Positions 19,274 through 27,431 of a stretch of 64,000 nt of DNA are shown piece by piece. The first letter of the stretch is position 1, and the number at the start of each line of letters is the position of its first letter. Source of the stretch: Campylobacter concisus (GTDB lineage Bacteria > Campylobacterota > Campylobacteria > Campylobacterales > Campylobacteraceae); NCBI RefSeq assembly GCF_002092855.1, contig NZ_LVLC01000030.1, positions 212,853-276,852 on the forward strand. The letters run 5' to 3'. The notes under the pieces were generated by a model. The model made no database searches. It had not been told where the DNA came from and was given only the letters and a program-made list of their open reading frames with translations. The position numbers were made by a program, and so were the translations under genes.

Positions 19274-19304
19274 TTTGTAGCAAAATAAAATTTTATGTAG
19301 CAAA
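19274..19304. repeat. Left-end arm-like repeats of island 2
   Basis: TTTGTAGCAAAAT (19274-19286) and TGTAGCAAA (19296-19304). The same TGTAGCAAA/TGTAGCAGA pair sits beside the island 2 integrase at 43041-43059. Confidence 0.65.
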
Positions 19305-19460
19305 TTCTTAAGCTTGCAGTAATTTTAACACGTTTTTGTAAAATTTTTAAAAAACAAGTAAAATTTTTTAACGAATAATCTACTATAATATAATCTGTCA
19401 CTTTGCCGGGTTAAATTTTTATCATAGTTTAAATAAAATAAGTATAGATGTATAGTAGAA

Positions 19461-19680
19461 ATGGCGTTTGTAGCTATTGAATATTGGCTAAAAAATATTT
19501 TTGATGATTATTATACATTCATACCCCTAGCGATAAAACACAAAATAGAGATAGGCTGCATAAGCATCACGAGATCCTGCGTATGTCAAATACTGGCTAC
19601 CATTTATAAAGATAAAAGAGTCAGAGTATTTAAAGGCAAAATTTGAGAATTTGTTTGGAGAGTATTTGGTGCGCAATTGA
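19461..19680 (+). pseudogene. Possible decayed gene fragments
   Basis: The otherwise gene-poor stretch 19208-19860 holds a 61-codon frame at 19461-19646. In another frame, a coding-like tail ends at 19680 (reads YWLPFIKIKESEYLKAKF, then FENLFGEYLVRN). The two do not join without a frameshift, and neither is recognised. The rest of 19208-19860 is AT-rich with nothing further visible. Confidence 0.25.
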
Positions 19681-19866
19681 TGATGATGCAATAATTTTTA
19701 TTTGGTAATTTTAAGATATTTGTTTCGATTCCTCATATAAATACTAGCATTAAGTAATTCATAAGTATTTTTATGCTATACAATCAATTATAAGCAAAAA
19801 CCCCTTGATATATCGTGCTTTTTAAAACATAAAATCATTTTTTTATTCTACTTACTATCAAATTCA

Positions 19867-19895
19867 TTGACTCGACTATAAAAAAAGATTATAAT
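19867..19895 (+). promoter_or_regulatory. Near-consensus sigma70 promoter
   Basis: TTGACT (19867-19872) and TATAAT (19890-19895) are separated by exactly 17 bp. A good -35 box is unusual for Campylobacter. Transcription should start near 19902, just before the leader peptide and hairpin. Confidence 0.75.
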
Positions 19896-19942
19896 GCTCA
19901 CAATTTTTAAAAATAAAATATTTTTAACCAAAGGAGGTTAAG

Positions 19943-19960
19943 ATGATCAAAATTAGTTAG
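19943..19960 (+). CDS. Five-residue leader peptide (MIKIS)
   Basis: ATG ATC AAA ATT AGT TAG follows AAAGGAGGT, an almost perfect ribosome site. The combination of strong promoter, strong ribosome site and tiny ORF directly before a hairpin resembles a translational attenuator leader. Alternatively it is an isolated ribosome site on an sRNA. Confidence 0.45.
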   Translation: MIKIS

Positions 19961-19964
19961 AAGC

Positions 19965-19998
19965 AGAGGTTCTGTTTAAGTGTTAGAAAAGAACCTCT
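19965..19998 (+). promoter_or_regulatory. Hairpin after leader peptide
   Basis: AGAGGTTCT and AGAACCTCT form a perfect 9-bp stem starting 5 nt after the leader stop. The right arm contains CCTC, able to pair with the GAGG of the stem rather than of the ribosome site. A short T-run (CGTTTTT) follows at about 20014-20020, so it may terminate or attenuate the transcript. Confidence 0.5.
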
Positions 19999-20169
19999 AC
20001 GATAAATTTTAGCGTTTTTATTGTAACCGTTCTCTACTTTTAAACTACTTAAATAAAAACCTTATCAACAACTACTATATTAAAGCAATGGGCACACTAT
20101 AGGTATGTCTATTTGGTGAGATGGCTATTGCTGTCTTTATAAAATTTTAAAAAGCTATAGGAGAAAAAT

Positions 20170-20472
20170 ATGGCGAATAAAAAAATGCTTTTAAATGATT
20201 TAAAGGCTATCAGAAAAAATAAAACAAAACAGGAGATTAAAAAAGCATGCTTGGATGTCTTTTTTCCAGAAAAGGTAACATTCAAAGAATGCAAGTTACT
20301 AATCGAAAATCGTTATAGCGTAAAGCTATCAAATAAAGAGTTTTCCAAATGGAGGAAAGAGTATGATGCAAAAGACACACATCAAACCTCTTATACAGAT
20401 CAAATTCCTGAGGTTAAAGAAGACGAAAACAACGATGAGGAGCTAAGTAATGGCACTAACAATCAAGAGTAG
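20170..20472 (+). CDS. Hypothetical basic protein upstream of mobilisation genes
   Basis: A 100-aa protein. The first 75 residues are Lys-rich and helical, with a possible DNA-binding helix pair (FKECKLLIENRYSVKLSNKEFSKWRKEYD). The tail is acidic and Asn-rich. AGGAG precedes the ATG. It overlaps the next gene by 23 nt. The position suggests an accessory mobilisation or KfrA/TraK-like DNA-binding function, but I do not recognise the family. Confidence 0.65.
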   Translation: MANKKMLLNDLKAIRKNKTKQEIKKACLDVFFPEKVTFKECKLLIENRYSVKLSNKEFSKWRKEYDAKDTHQTSYTDQIPEVKEDENNDEELSNGTNNQE

Positions 20473-20995
20473 TGATACAGCAGTTGCGGCAAATGCCGTA
20501 ATTGCACTACAAGAACATATCGAAATGAGCAATAAGGCTAGTGAAAATATTAGAAATAATATTGAACTTTTTAATCAAGCTGCAGATAGCTTTGATAAAA
20601 GCTTTAAAGAAAAAATAGAACTTATAGAGCAAGGAGGTATTGAACTTATAAATGCAACAAAAGAGATTCAAAACAACTTTCAAAATACTCTAAAGAGTGC
20701 AGATAAAACTATATCAAAGATTAACTCATCTTTTAGCTCTTTGATGAAGAAGATAGTATCTGCATTAATTGCCTTTGTATTTATAGAAGCAATCTTCTTT
20801 TTTGGCTACTTGTTTTATGATAGTCATAAGACGAATGAAACCAAATCTGCACTACAAAGCAATCTAGATAAAGCACTTTATGATGTGTCTAATCTTAAAG
20901 ACTTTATCATCCATATCTACAACCAAGATAGCCAAAAAGCTAGCGAAGATTTTACTAAATGGCTAAACACAAATGGTGACAGCAGTGTTCAGTAG
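20450..20995 (+). CDS. Hypothetical coiled-coil protein with one membrane segment
   Basis: 181 aa. Residues 15-95 are helical with regular polar/hydrophobic spacing, indicating a coiled coil. One transmembrane segment (about 104-123, SALIAFVFIEAIFFFGYLFY) follows, then a second helical part. No signal peptide. It starts inside the upstream gene with its own GAGGAG site. By position between a DNA-binding-like gene and MobC/relaxase it may link the relaxosome to the membrane (inference). Confidence 0.65.
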   Translation: MALTIKSSDTAVAANAVIALQEHIEMSNKASENIRNNIELFNQAADSFDKSFKEKIELIEQGGIELINATKEIQNNFQNTLKSADKTISKINSSFSSLMKKIVSALIAFVFIEAIFFFGYLFYDSHKTNETKSALQSNLDKALYDVSNLKDFIIHIYNQDSQKASEDFTKWLNTNGDSSVQ

Positions 20996-21022
20996 TAAGC
21001 AAATTTTTCTAATAGCAAGACA

Positions 21023-21073
21023 CATACAATGTATGACACTTCGTTTTCATACTTTGTATAATCTTGCTCTGCC
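21023..21073. other. Candidate oriT
   Basis: Directly upstream of mobC and the relaxase gene there is an inverted repeat CATAC-AAT-GTATG (21023-21035), a second one ATAC-TTT-GTAT (21049-21059), and then ATCTTGCTCTGCC. The arrangement, small inverted repeat then a TCTTGC-type sequence, resembles nick regions of MobP-type relaxases. The nick position is not known. Confidence 0.4.
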
Positions 21074-21094
21074 GAGGGCTACAATGCTAGATAT

Positions 21095-21116
21095 AAGAAG
21101 CGTTAAAACGCTTCTT
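21095..21116. repeat. Inverted repeat before mobC
   Basis: AAGAAGCGTT/AACGCTTCTT forms a hairpin between the oriT candidate and mobC. It could be a terminator of the upstream genes, part of oriT, or an autoregulatory operator. Confidence 0.5.
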
Positions 21117-21147
21117 CTCGCTATCACATTTTATGAAAGGATATCAT

Positions 21148-21510
21148 ATGTCAAAAAATGTCAAGGATAAGGTGCTCTCCGCAAGGATCACTTATCAACA
21201 ATACGATAAGCTATCTAAAATAGCCCTAGAGTTAGATATGTCAAGATCAGAAATCATTTCCTACCTTATAGATAATGGCACTGTAAATTCTGAATCCATA
21301 AAAAAGAAAGAGCTATATCCAGCAATCATTGCAAATTTTGCTAGACCTTTTAATAACATTAATCAAATAGCAAAGAAACTAAATATAGCTTATAAGACCA
21401 GTGGTAATATAGCTTTAGAAGTGATACTGCGAGCACAAGAAGATTTGTACAAAATCCAATCAGTGCTAACTGAAATTTTAAGCCTAATAAGGAGTAGATA
21501 TGATAGTTAA
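21148..21510 (+). CDS. mobC: MobC-type mobilisation accessory protein
   Basis: 120 aa from ATG 21148. That start has AAAGGA at the right distance; ATG 21133 lies upstream without one. The N-terminal part has a ribbon-helix-helix-like pattern (VLSARITYQQYDKLSKIA, then ELDMSRSEIISYLI). The MobC signature follows (ANFARPFNNINQIAKKLN). MobC proteins bind oriT and help the relaxase melt and nick it. The stop overlaps the relaxase start by 11 nt. Confidence 0.8.
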   Translation: MSKNVKDKVLSARITYQQYDKLSKIALELDMSRSEIISYLIDNGTVNSESIKKKELYPAIIANFARPFNNINQIAKKLNIAYKTSGNIALEVILRAQEDLYKIQSVLTEILSLIRSRYDS

Positions 21511-23950
21511 GATCTCAAAAGGAGAAAAGGGCATAGCTGATTATCTAAAAACTGGCAAGAAAAGAGATTCAAAGCTAACTAGAGATGAAAAAGATGATAG
21601 ATTGCCACTGGCTGGAAATTTAGATCTTATAGAGATGTCTGAAAAGTACCAGAGCAAGAAAAAGAATAAGAAACATAACTACTATCATATATCCTTGTCA
21701 TTTACTTCAGAGGAGTGGAGCAGGCTATATGAAAGTGGCAATATAGATGAGCTTATAATAGATTTTTTGAGGCTCACTTTCCCAAATCACGACATAGATG
21801 AGCTACTTTTTTATGCTGAAGCTCATCTGCCTATAATAAAAGAAGAGCCATATATTCCTCGTCCAGAAGGGACGCTAGAAAACAGAGTATTAAATAAAAA
21901 ACATAAAAATGGCGAACCGCTAAAAAGAGAGCCTCATATTCATCTAATAGTCTCTTTTGAAAATATGAAATTTACTCATAGTGTAAAAACTGGTGGAGTA
22001 ATATATACAAAAGGTGCAGCCAAGCAACAAGTAAAAGCTATTATGGCTAAATCAGCAGAGAAATTTAAAAGAGTAGTTAATGACATCTTATCTAACAAGT
22101 ATGGATTAAATAATATAGAGCCCTTAAGCATGGATGAAGACCAACTAGAAAAGCAATATGAAAGCTTTAAAAGTGCAGCACAAAAGGTTAAGAAAGGCAA
22201 AGAAAAAGATACGCTAATAAAGATAGAAACAGATGTTGTGATCGAGCCAAAAGCCAATATAAAAGAGCAAAATATAAGTGTTGAAGAACTACTAGCCGAT
22301 GCTAAAAATTCTACAGCTGATTATCTATTAAGAATGATAGAAGAAGATGAGGGTTTCAAAAAAGACTATTATGATAGGGCAAAGAGACTTAACGCAGTGG
22401 ATATAAGAGAATTTTTGCCTATGATCAATGCAAAATTTAACATCACCGCAAAACCTGAAATGGTAAATGACAAATATAAAGTAAGAGTGGATGGTTTTAA
22501 TGGAACTTATAATCTAACTGATCTAATGTGTAAGATAGTCTATAATGGCAGAAAAGGAGTGTTATTTCACGTAGTTAATGAGCTAGAGCAAATGCTTATA
22601 GAACTTCAAGCTAATAAAAATGAGCCAAAGATAACATTAAGTGTAAGTAGTGACTTTGGCACGCCAAATAAAGACCCAAAGGCTCAAGTGTTAAATAGCT
22701 GGAAAACGATACAAATAGAGCCATACAATCTAAAATCAATACTTAAAAACTATTCAGCTATATCAGTGGCAGGTTTTAAAGATAAAAGTGAAGAAGCTAG
22801 CAGTATTGACAGCATAACTCCTACGCTTATATATGATATAGATAACTCTAAATTTACTGCAAATGATGCTCAAAATTTACTACAAAGTAAAGGGATAAAA
22901 GGCTTCATATACCCAACCACCTATCAAGCGCCAGACACAAAAGTAGAGAAATTTAAACTCATCATACCCACAACAAGAGCTCCAAGTTTAAATGAATATG
23001 ATGAATACATAAAAGAGATAACAAGAGAGCTTGGGTTATATAACATAGTAAATAACTCCAGCTTGCATCCTAGTAAATTTCACTACACTCCAGTGCCAGG
23101 ATCTGAATTTGTAAGCATTAGTGGAAAAACTTTTGATAATACAAGAGCCATTGAAGATGCTGGCTTAAAAACAGATATTAATAATATGGATATTAAAGCC
23201 ATATATGAAGATTTACAAAATCTAAGAAAATATGAGCTTGGTTATGAAACAAAAGATACCAACTCACATATTAAAAGAACAAGCTACCAAGCTATATCAT
23301 CAAAAATTCCGATAAAAGAGTTAATAGAATACTTTGACGAGAGTACTATGGTTAAAAAATATAAAGATTATCAAATGCTTTTTAATAATAACAGTAGATA
23401 CCTATACTTGCCAGAAGAAAATACAGCCTACTCTTTTAACCAAAATAGACACTATACTCCATATATCTACATTAGAGATAAATTTTATGAAGCAACTAGA
23501 AAGATAAAAACTGGATTTTATGATGATGATCTCATTAAAAAGATAGGACTTAAACAAAATGAATATAAAGGCTTTGTAAAAGGTATCGATGATCATCTAG
23601 ATATAAATAGATACTATTTAGCTTTTATAAATAGAACTGAAAACTTTAAAAAATATCTATCGAATATAGCTAAGACTAACTATAAAGGCTTAATTTATAA
23701 TATAAAAACATATATGAAAGATTGGCAAGATATGCAAGGTTTTAATAAGCTAAAGGAGCGTTATAGAACAGATAAGATATATCTAACAGAAGATCATATA
23801 TTATTTGGTTCACTAAAAATAACAAAGCAAGAGCTATACGATCAAGGACTTGATAAGAATTTTGGAGTAGAGCAATCAAAACAACAATCAAATGAGATAG
23901 AGGGCAAAGAGCAAAATGTGAAGTCAGAGTATGATGGTTTGGGAAGGTAG
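21500..23950 (+). CDS. Relaxase/mobilisation protein of island 2
   Basis: 816 aa. The N-terminal 200 residues hold the relaxase signature: an early Tyr (Tyr15), HNYYHISLSF, AEAHLP (His109) and the metal-binding PHIHLIVSFEN (His146, His148). The remainder is a long, mostly helical region of unknown role, possibly a primase- or partner-binding part. It would nick the oriT candidate 430 bp upstream and lead the strand through a helper conjugation channel. It is unrelated in detail to the MobV protein of island 1. Confidence 0.75.
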   Translation: MIVKISKGEKGIADYLKTGKKRDSKLTRDEKDDRLPLAGNLDLIEMSEKYQSKKKNKKHNYYHISLSFTSEEWSRLYESGNIDELIIDFLRLTFPNHDIDELLFYAEAHLPIIKEEPYIPRPEGTLENRVLNKKHKNGEPLKREPHIHLIVSFENMKFTHSVKTGGVIYTKGAAKQQVKAIMAKSAEKFKRVVNDILSNKYGLNNIEPLSMDEDQLEKQYESFKSAAQKVKKGKEKDTLIKIETDVVIEPKANIKEQNISVEELLADAKNSTADYLLRMIEEDEGFKKDYYDRAKRLNAVDIREFLPMINAKFNITAKPEMVNDKYKVRVDGFNGTYNLTDLMCKIVYNGRKGVLFHVVNELEQMLIELQANKNEPKITLSVSSDFGTPNKDPKAQVLNSWKTIQIEPYNLKSILKNYSAISVAGFKDKSEEASSIDSITPTLIYDIDNSKFTANDAQNLLQSKGIKGFIYPTTYQAPDTKVEKFKLIIPTTRAPSLNEYDEYIKEITRELGLYNIVNNSSLHPSKFHYTPVPGSEFVSISGKTFDNTRAIEDAGLKTDINNMDIKAIYEDLQNLRKYELGYETKDTNSHIKRTSYQAISSKIPIKELIEYFDESTMVKKYKDYQMLFNNNSRYLYLPEENTAYSFNQNRHYTPYIYIRDKFYEATRKIKTGFYDDDLIKKIGLKQNEYKGFVKGIDDHLDINRYYLAFINRTENFKKYLSNIAKTNYKGLIYNIKTYMKDWQDMQGFNKLKERYRTDKIYLTEDHILFGSLKITKQELYDQGLDKNFGVEQSKQQSNEIEGKEQNVKSEYDGLGR

Positions 23951-24008
23951 ATTATCGTAAGCTGTTATAGAAGACAAATTATTAGCATTGTATCTTCTTG
24001 TCCTTCTC

Positions 24009-25223
24009 TCATCCCATAAAACCAAACGGCAATGCAAACATATCATCATCTAGCTTCATAGCCGTATCTCCAGCATAAAAAACTATGCCTTTATCAAATT
24101 TGCTTTGTAAATTTTCTTTTAGATGGTAGATATGCTTAAAGTCATCTTTACTGATAGTTTTTGAGGACTTGACCTCTATGGCTATGAGTTTGCCTGATAT
24201 CTCAAGGATAAAGTCTATCTCTTTTTGATCGCTAGTTCTGTAGTAGTATATGTTTGCTCTTTTTTTGCTATTTGTATTTGCCTTTAGTAGCTCATCAAAT
24301 ACAAATGTCTCATATATGGCGCCTTTATAAGGAGAATTTGCAAGATCTTGTACTGATGAAATTTGAAGTAAGTGTGCCAGCACACCTGTGTCAGTAGCAA
24401 AAATTTTAGGAGTTTTTATAAGTCTTTTTAGAGCGTTATTAAAATACGGCTGAAGCTTTTGGATCTGATAAGTATGCTCAAGCACGCTAAAATAGCTGTC
24501 AAACGTCTTATTATCAAGCCCAGACTCTAGGCATAGCTCATTTTTGTTAAAGATGTTGCCGCTTCTTAGCATACATAGGCGGTACATAGTGATAAATTTA
24601 TCCATATTTCTGATGTTGCCTATCTCTTTGGCATCTGATTCTATATATGTTCTTATATATGAGCTAAACCAGAGATATTTTGATTTCTCTGAGTCTATCT
24701 TTGTGATCTCCGGGTAGCCGCCGTTTATGATCTTTTCAGATAAGCCGTCGTTGTCATACTTCTTTAGCACAAGATGGCTTATATCGCCGCTTAAAATATC
24801 TATCAAATTTTCATCACTATGGCTTAGCTCTTTTTGAGAAAGCGGATAAAGCTCTACTATGCCTATCCTGCCAGCAAGAGAGTCTGATATATCTTTAAAG
24901 CCCTTTAAATTTGCAGAGCCAGTTAATATAAACTGCCCATTTGTTCTATCCTTATCTACAAATTCTTTTATTGCTAAAAGCAGTATAGGCACTCTTTGTA
25001 TCTCATCTATCACGATAGGCTTCTCGCAATGCTCTATAAAGCCTTTTGGATCGTTTCTTGCGGATTCATATATATTAATATCGTCAAGCGTTACGTAATT
25101 TGGTATATCTAAATTTAAAGCAAGGGTTGATTTGCCAACTTGTCTAGCTCCGCTTATCAAAAGCACAGGAAAGCTTTTCATATACTCTTTTATTTCGTCG
25201 CTTATGGCTCGTTTGATGTACAT
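24009..25223 (-). CDS. AAA ATPase with DUF4143 C-terminus
   Basis: 404 aa. Walker A is GARQVGKST (about residues 25-33), Walker B IVIDEIQRVP, and sensor region ILTGSANL. The C-terminal DUF4143 part ends with a nuclease-like fold pattern (DQKEIDFILE, then AIEVKSS), as usual in this family. Function is not established; such genes are common on islands as standalone units. It is transcribed opposite to the relaxase. The start ATG 25223 is the only reasonable one. Confidence 0.85.
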   Translation of the reverse strand: MYIKRAISDEIKEYMKSFPVLLISGARQVGKSTLALNLDIPNYVTLDDINIYESARNDPKGFIEHCEKPIVIDEIQRVPILLLAIKEFVDKDRTNGQFILTGSANLKGFKDISDSLAGRIGIVELYPLSQKELSHSDENLIDILSGDISHLVLKKYDNDGLSEKIINGGYPEITKIDSEKSKYLWFSSYIRTYIESDAKEIGNIRNMDKFITMYRLCMLRSGNIFNKNELCLESGLDNKTFDSYFSVLEHTYQIQKLQPYFNNALKRLIKTPKIFATDTGVLAHLLQISSVQDLANSPYKGAIYETFVFDELLKANTNSKKRANIYYYRTSDQKEIDFILEISGKLIAIEVKSSKTISKDDFKHIYHLKENLQSKFDKGIVFYAGDTAMKLDDDMFALPFGFMG

Positions 25224-25287
25224 AGTATTTTATCCTTAAATATTTAGGAGTATAATACTATAATATATAAAATTTTACAAGGATGGT

Positions 25288-25467
25288 TTGGTTAAGATAA
25301 TTGTATATTTAAATTTAATTCGAACTAAAACTGGTAAGATTAAGTCAGCCACTGTTATTTTTTATCACACTGAGTATTTTATTGGTAGGGTTTTAAGCAA
25401 TATCACCTCAGATCTTAATATTGACAAATGGCAGTTAAATTTTCCCTCAAAAGGAGCAGCACAATAA
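25288..25467 (+). CDS. Small hypothetical ORF (TTG start)
   Basis: A 59-residue frame from TTG 25288, preceded by AAGGATGG, reads MVKIIVYLNLIRTKTGKIKS and ends NFPSKGAAQ. It lies divergently from the ATPase gene in an otherwise empty 300-bp interval. Composition is protein-like but no family is recognised. It may be a remnant. Confidence 0.3.
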   Translation: MVKIIVYLNLIRTKTGKIKSATVIFYHTEYFIGRVLSNITSDLNIDKWQLNFPSKGAAQ

Positions 25468-25526
25468 CCATTTTTGGAATATTGCACAGGCTCTTTTATA
25501 CTGCGACCTAACTTCCCAATAAATTT

Positions 25527-26012
25527 TTACCTCATAACTTTATCCAGTAGTGATTTATAGCTATCCACTACGTCATAGACCACGCTATCGTTGCTTATAG
25601 CCTTAAAATGCTCCTTTGCGCAGTGGATTTTGGACTCTTCGACTTGGCGAAGCTGCATAGAGTTCATAGACCCTTTAGTCTCCGCGACAAAATAAATATG
25701 CTTAATATCTCCCTCATAAAATGCAATCGCCCAGTCTGGATTATATTTTCCCACAGGCGTGCTTATATAAAGCCACTTGGAAGCTTAACATAAACCGCAA
25801 CGTCCTTGCTTGCATCTAGTTCCATTGCAAAATTCTTCTCATTCGTCGAGTCATATACGACATGATCGTAAAGATGTTTTTTTATTTTAACCGCATTTTT
25901 TTCAAGCTGACCTTTTATCGTAGGATCCGTAAAAACCGCGGTATCGTATTTTTCATCTAGCGCATTATAAGTAATATGCTGTATAATCGCCGTCGCTTTT
26001 TCATCATTCTTA
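25527..26012 (-). pseudogene. C-terminal remnant of a type III restriction enzyme (Res) subunit
   Basis: Read on the minus strand, the segment gives DEKYDTAVFTDPTIKGQLEK, HLYDHVVYDSTNEKNFAMEL and DVAVYVKLP, then after a frameshift near 25775, TPVGKYNPDWAI and HIYFVAETKGSM. These are the conserved C-terminal motifs of type III Res proteins. The N-terminal helicase part is absent. The piece is joined directly to a DUF4391 remnant, so an internal deletion removed most of the system. Confidence 0.8.
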
Positions 26013-26546
26013 AGAGCAGCTGCTTTTCTTTGAGAATTTTAGACTCTAACGCTAAAATTTGTCTTTGTAAAAGCTCCTTTTGCTCCAACCTAGCTACAGA
26101 CTCTTTGAGGCTTTCGCCTAAAATCAAATTTTGTAATTTATCGCCAGCTATTTGACGAATAAAATTTTCATAGGCTGTGTCAAGATTTAAGCTTTCTAGC
26201 TTTAAATGCAAATCTTGCTTGTTTTTCCAGTCGGTATAGTAGTAAGAATTTACTTTAAAAGCCATATTTCCAGATATAGTGGCCTCTTTGTAGCTAATGC
26301 AAACTTTATATCTGTCTTGGTACTCTAAGATAAAACTATATGATACGGCACCAGCCTATCTATGTGGCGCAATAGCTCACCATCTAGGCTTGGGCTCTTT
26401 AAAGATACCTCAAAGACTTCGAACTCTTTTGCGAGATCGCCAGCTGCAAGATTGGTAGTAGAGGACGCGATTTTATTGCTCCAAATAATTTTATCTACTT
26501 GCTCTATGAATATTTTTTTCAAAGCAGGTGATATCTCTAAATTCTA
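26013..26546 (-). pseudogene. Frameshifted DUF4391 gene remnant
   Basis: DUF4391 proteins usually accompany type III restriction genes. The minus strand gives NLEISPALKKIFIEQVDKI and VFEVSLKSPSLDG up to LVPYHIV. A one-base frameshift near 26340 follows, then ILEYQDRYKVCISYKE, YYYTDWKNKQDLHLKLESL and ENFIRQIAGD. An in-frame stop (TAG, 26544-26546) cuts off the N-terminus, and the C-terminal coiled coil runs into Res sequence near 26012. Confidence 0.75.
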
Positions 26547-26832
26547 AGTTCTATCTTACATGTTTTATAATCCATATTAGCAAGATTAATTTTAACTTTT
26601 TTATCCACAGTGAACAATTCTCTTATTAATTATAAGGTAACTAATAAATCGTGTGGTTTCTAATATACTAAAATAGACTCAAAGGTCGTTATAGCACTCA
26701 AAAAAGGATAAAGAATATAGAATAAGTTTTAGAAAATCTGATTAAAATTTTAAAGATCAATAAGATAAATTATCATAGAATAGTGAAATATCGTTTTGGA
26801 TAAGTTCGAGGTGATATTTAATAGGAAACAAT
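26547..26832. other. AT-rich intergenic region
   Basis: About 290 bp between the DUF4391 remnant and the next gene. It contains no convincing ORF or repeat. A promoter for the downstream gene may lie here, but no clear -10/-35 pair is seen. Confidence 0.4.
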
Positions 26833-27429
26833 ATGAAATTTAAAGATTTTAAAGAAAAAAACAGTAGCAACTATGACTTTTTCACAGCCGATGAGATGAG
26901 CCATAAAGAATTTGTAAAACTAAGCTTTGAAGAGTTCTTAGCTAACGACAACAGCTCCAAATGGCAGCTTAGTATAGATGACAAGAGGTTTGACTCGTTT
27001 CCAAATTTCACCCAAAAACATCAAATTTGCATATCGAATTTAGACTATGAAGATAATGTTTTTCAGTTTAGAATTTGCTCTGAAAACAACGTATCAAGCC
27101 TTGGCTACCGCATGTTTACGAGCTTTGATAGCATACATAAAGACTTTGTCACAGACGATATCAAGCACTCTGATGAAGTTATGATGGCCCTAAAGCTTGG
27201 CGAGCTTAAAGAGTTTCCTTGCATATCAAAATGCGGCTGGTGGATCAAAGATATCTGGCGAGATATGTATCCTATCTTAGACGAGACTAACAGCGAGGAA
27301 TTTGTAGCTGGCATTATAAAAAACGAATTTACCAAAAAGATGACCGAGATAAATGAGTGCCTAAAAAACGCTCAAGATGGCGGCAAGCTTGACGAAATTA
27401 TTGCTAAACTAAAAGATAAAATCAACTAA
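26833..27429 (+). CDS. Hypothetical protein (198 aa)
   Basis: A soluble, acidic protein without signal or membrane segment, rich in Phe, Asp and Lys (opens MKFKDFKEKNSSNYDFF). The middle has mixed beta-like stretches and a conserved-looking CISKCGWWIKDIWRDMYP. The C-terminal 40 residues are helical. I do not recognise the family. It converges with the next gene with only 2 nt between stops. Confidence 0.6.
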   Translation: MKFKDFKEKNSSNYDFFTADEMSHKEFVKLSFEEFLANDNSSKWQLSIDDKRFDSFPNFTQKHQICISNLDYEDNVFQFRICSENNVSSLGYRMFTSFDSIHKDFVTDDIKHSDEVMMALKLGELKEFPCISKCGWWIKDIWRDMYPILDETNSEEFVAGIIKNEFTKKMTEINECLKNAQDGGKLDEIIAKLKDKIN

Positions 27430-27431
27430 AT

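Noticed and set aside
20973..21170. 65-aa ORF across the candidate oriT
   Set aside because: It covers inverted repeats and overlaps two better genes, with no ribosome site and no protein-like features.
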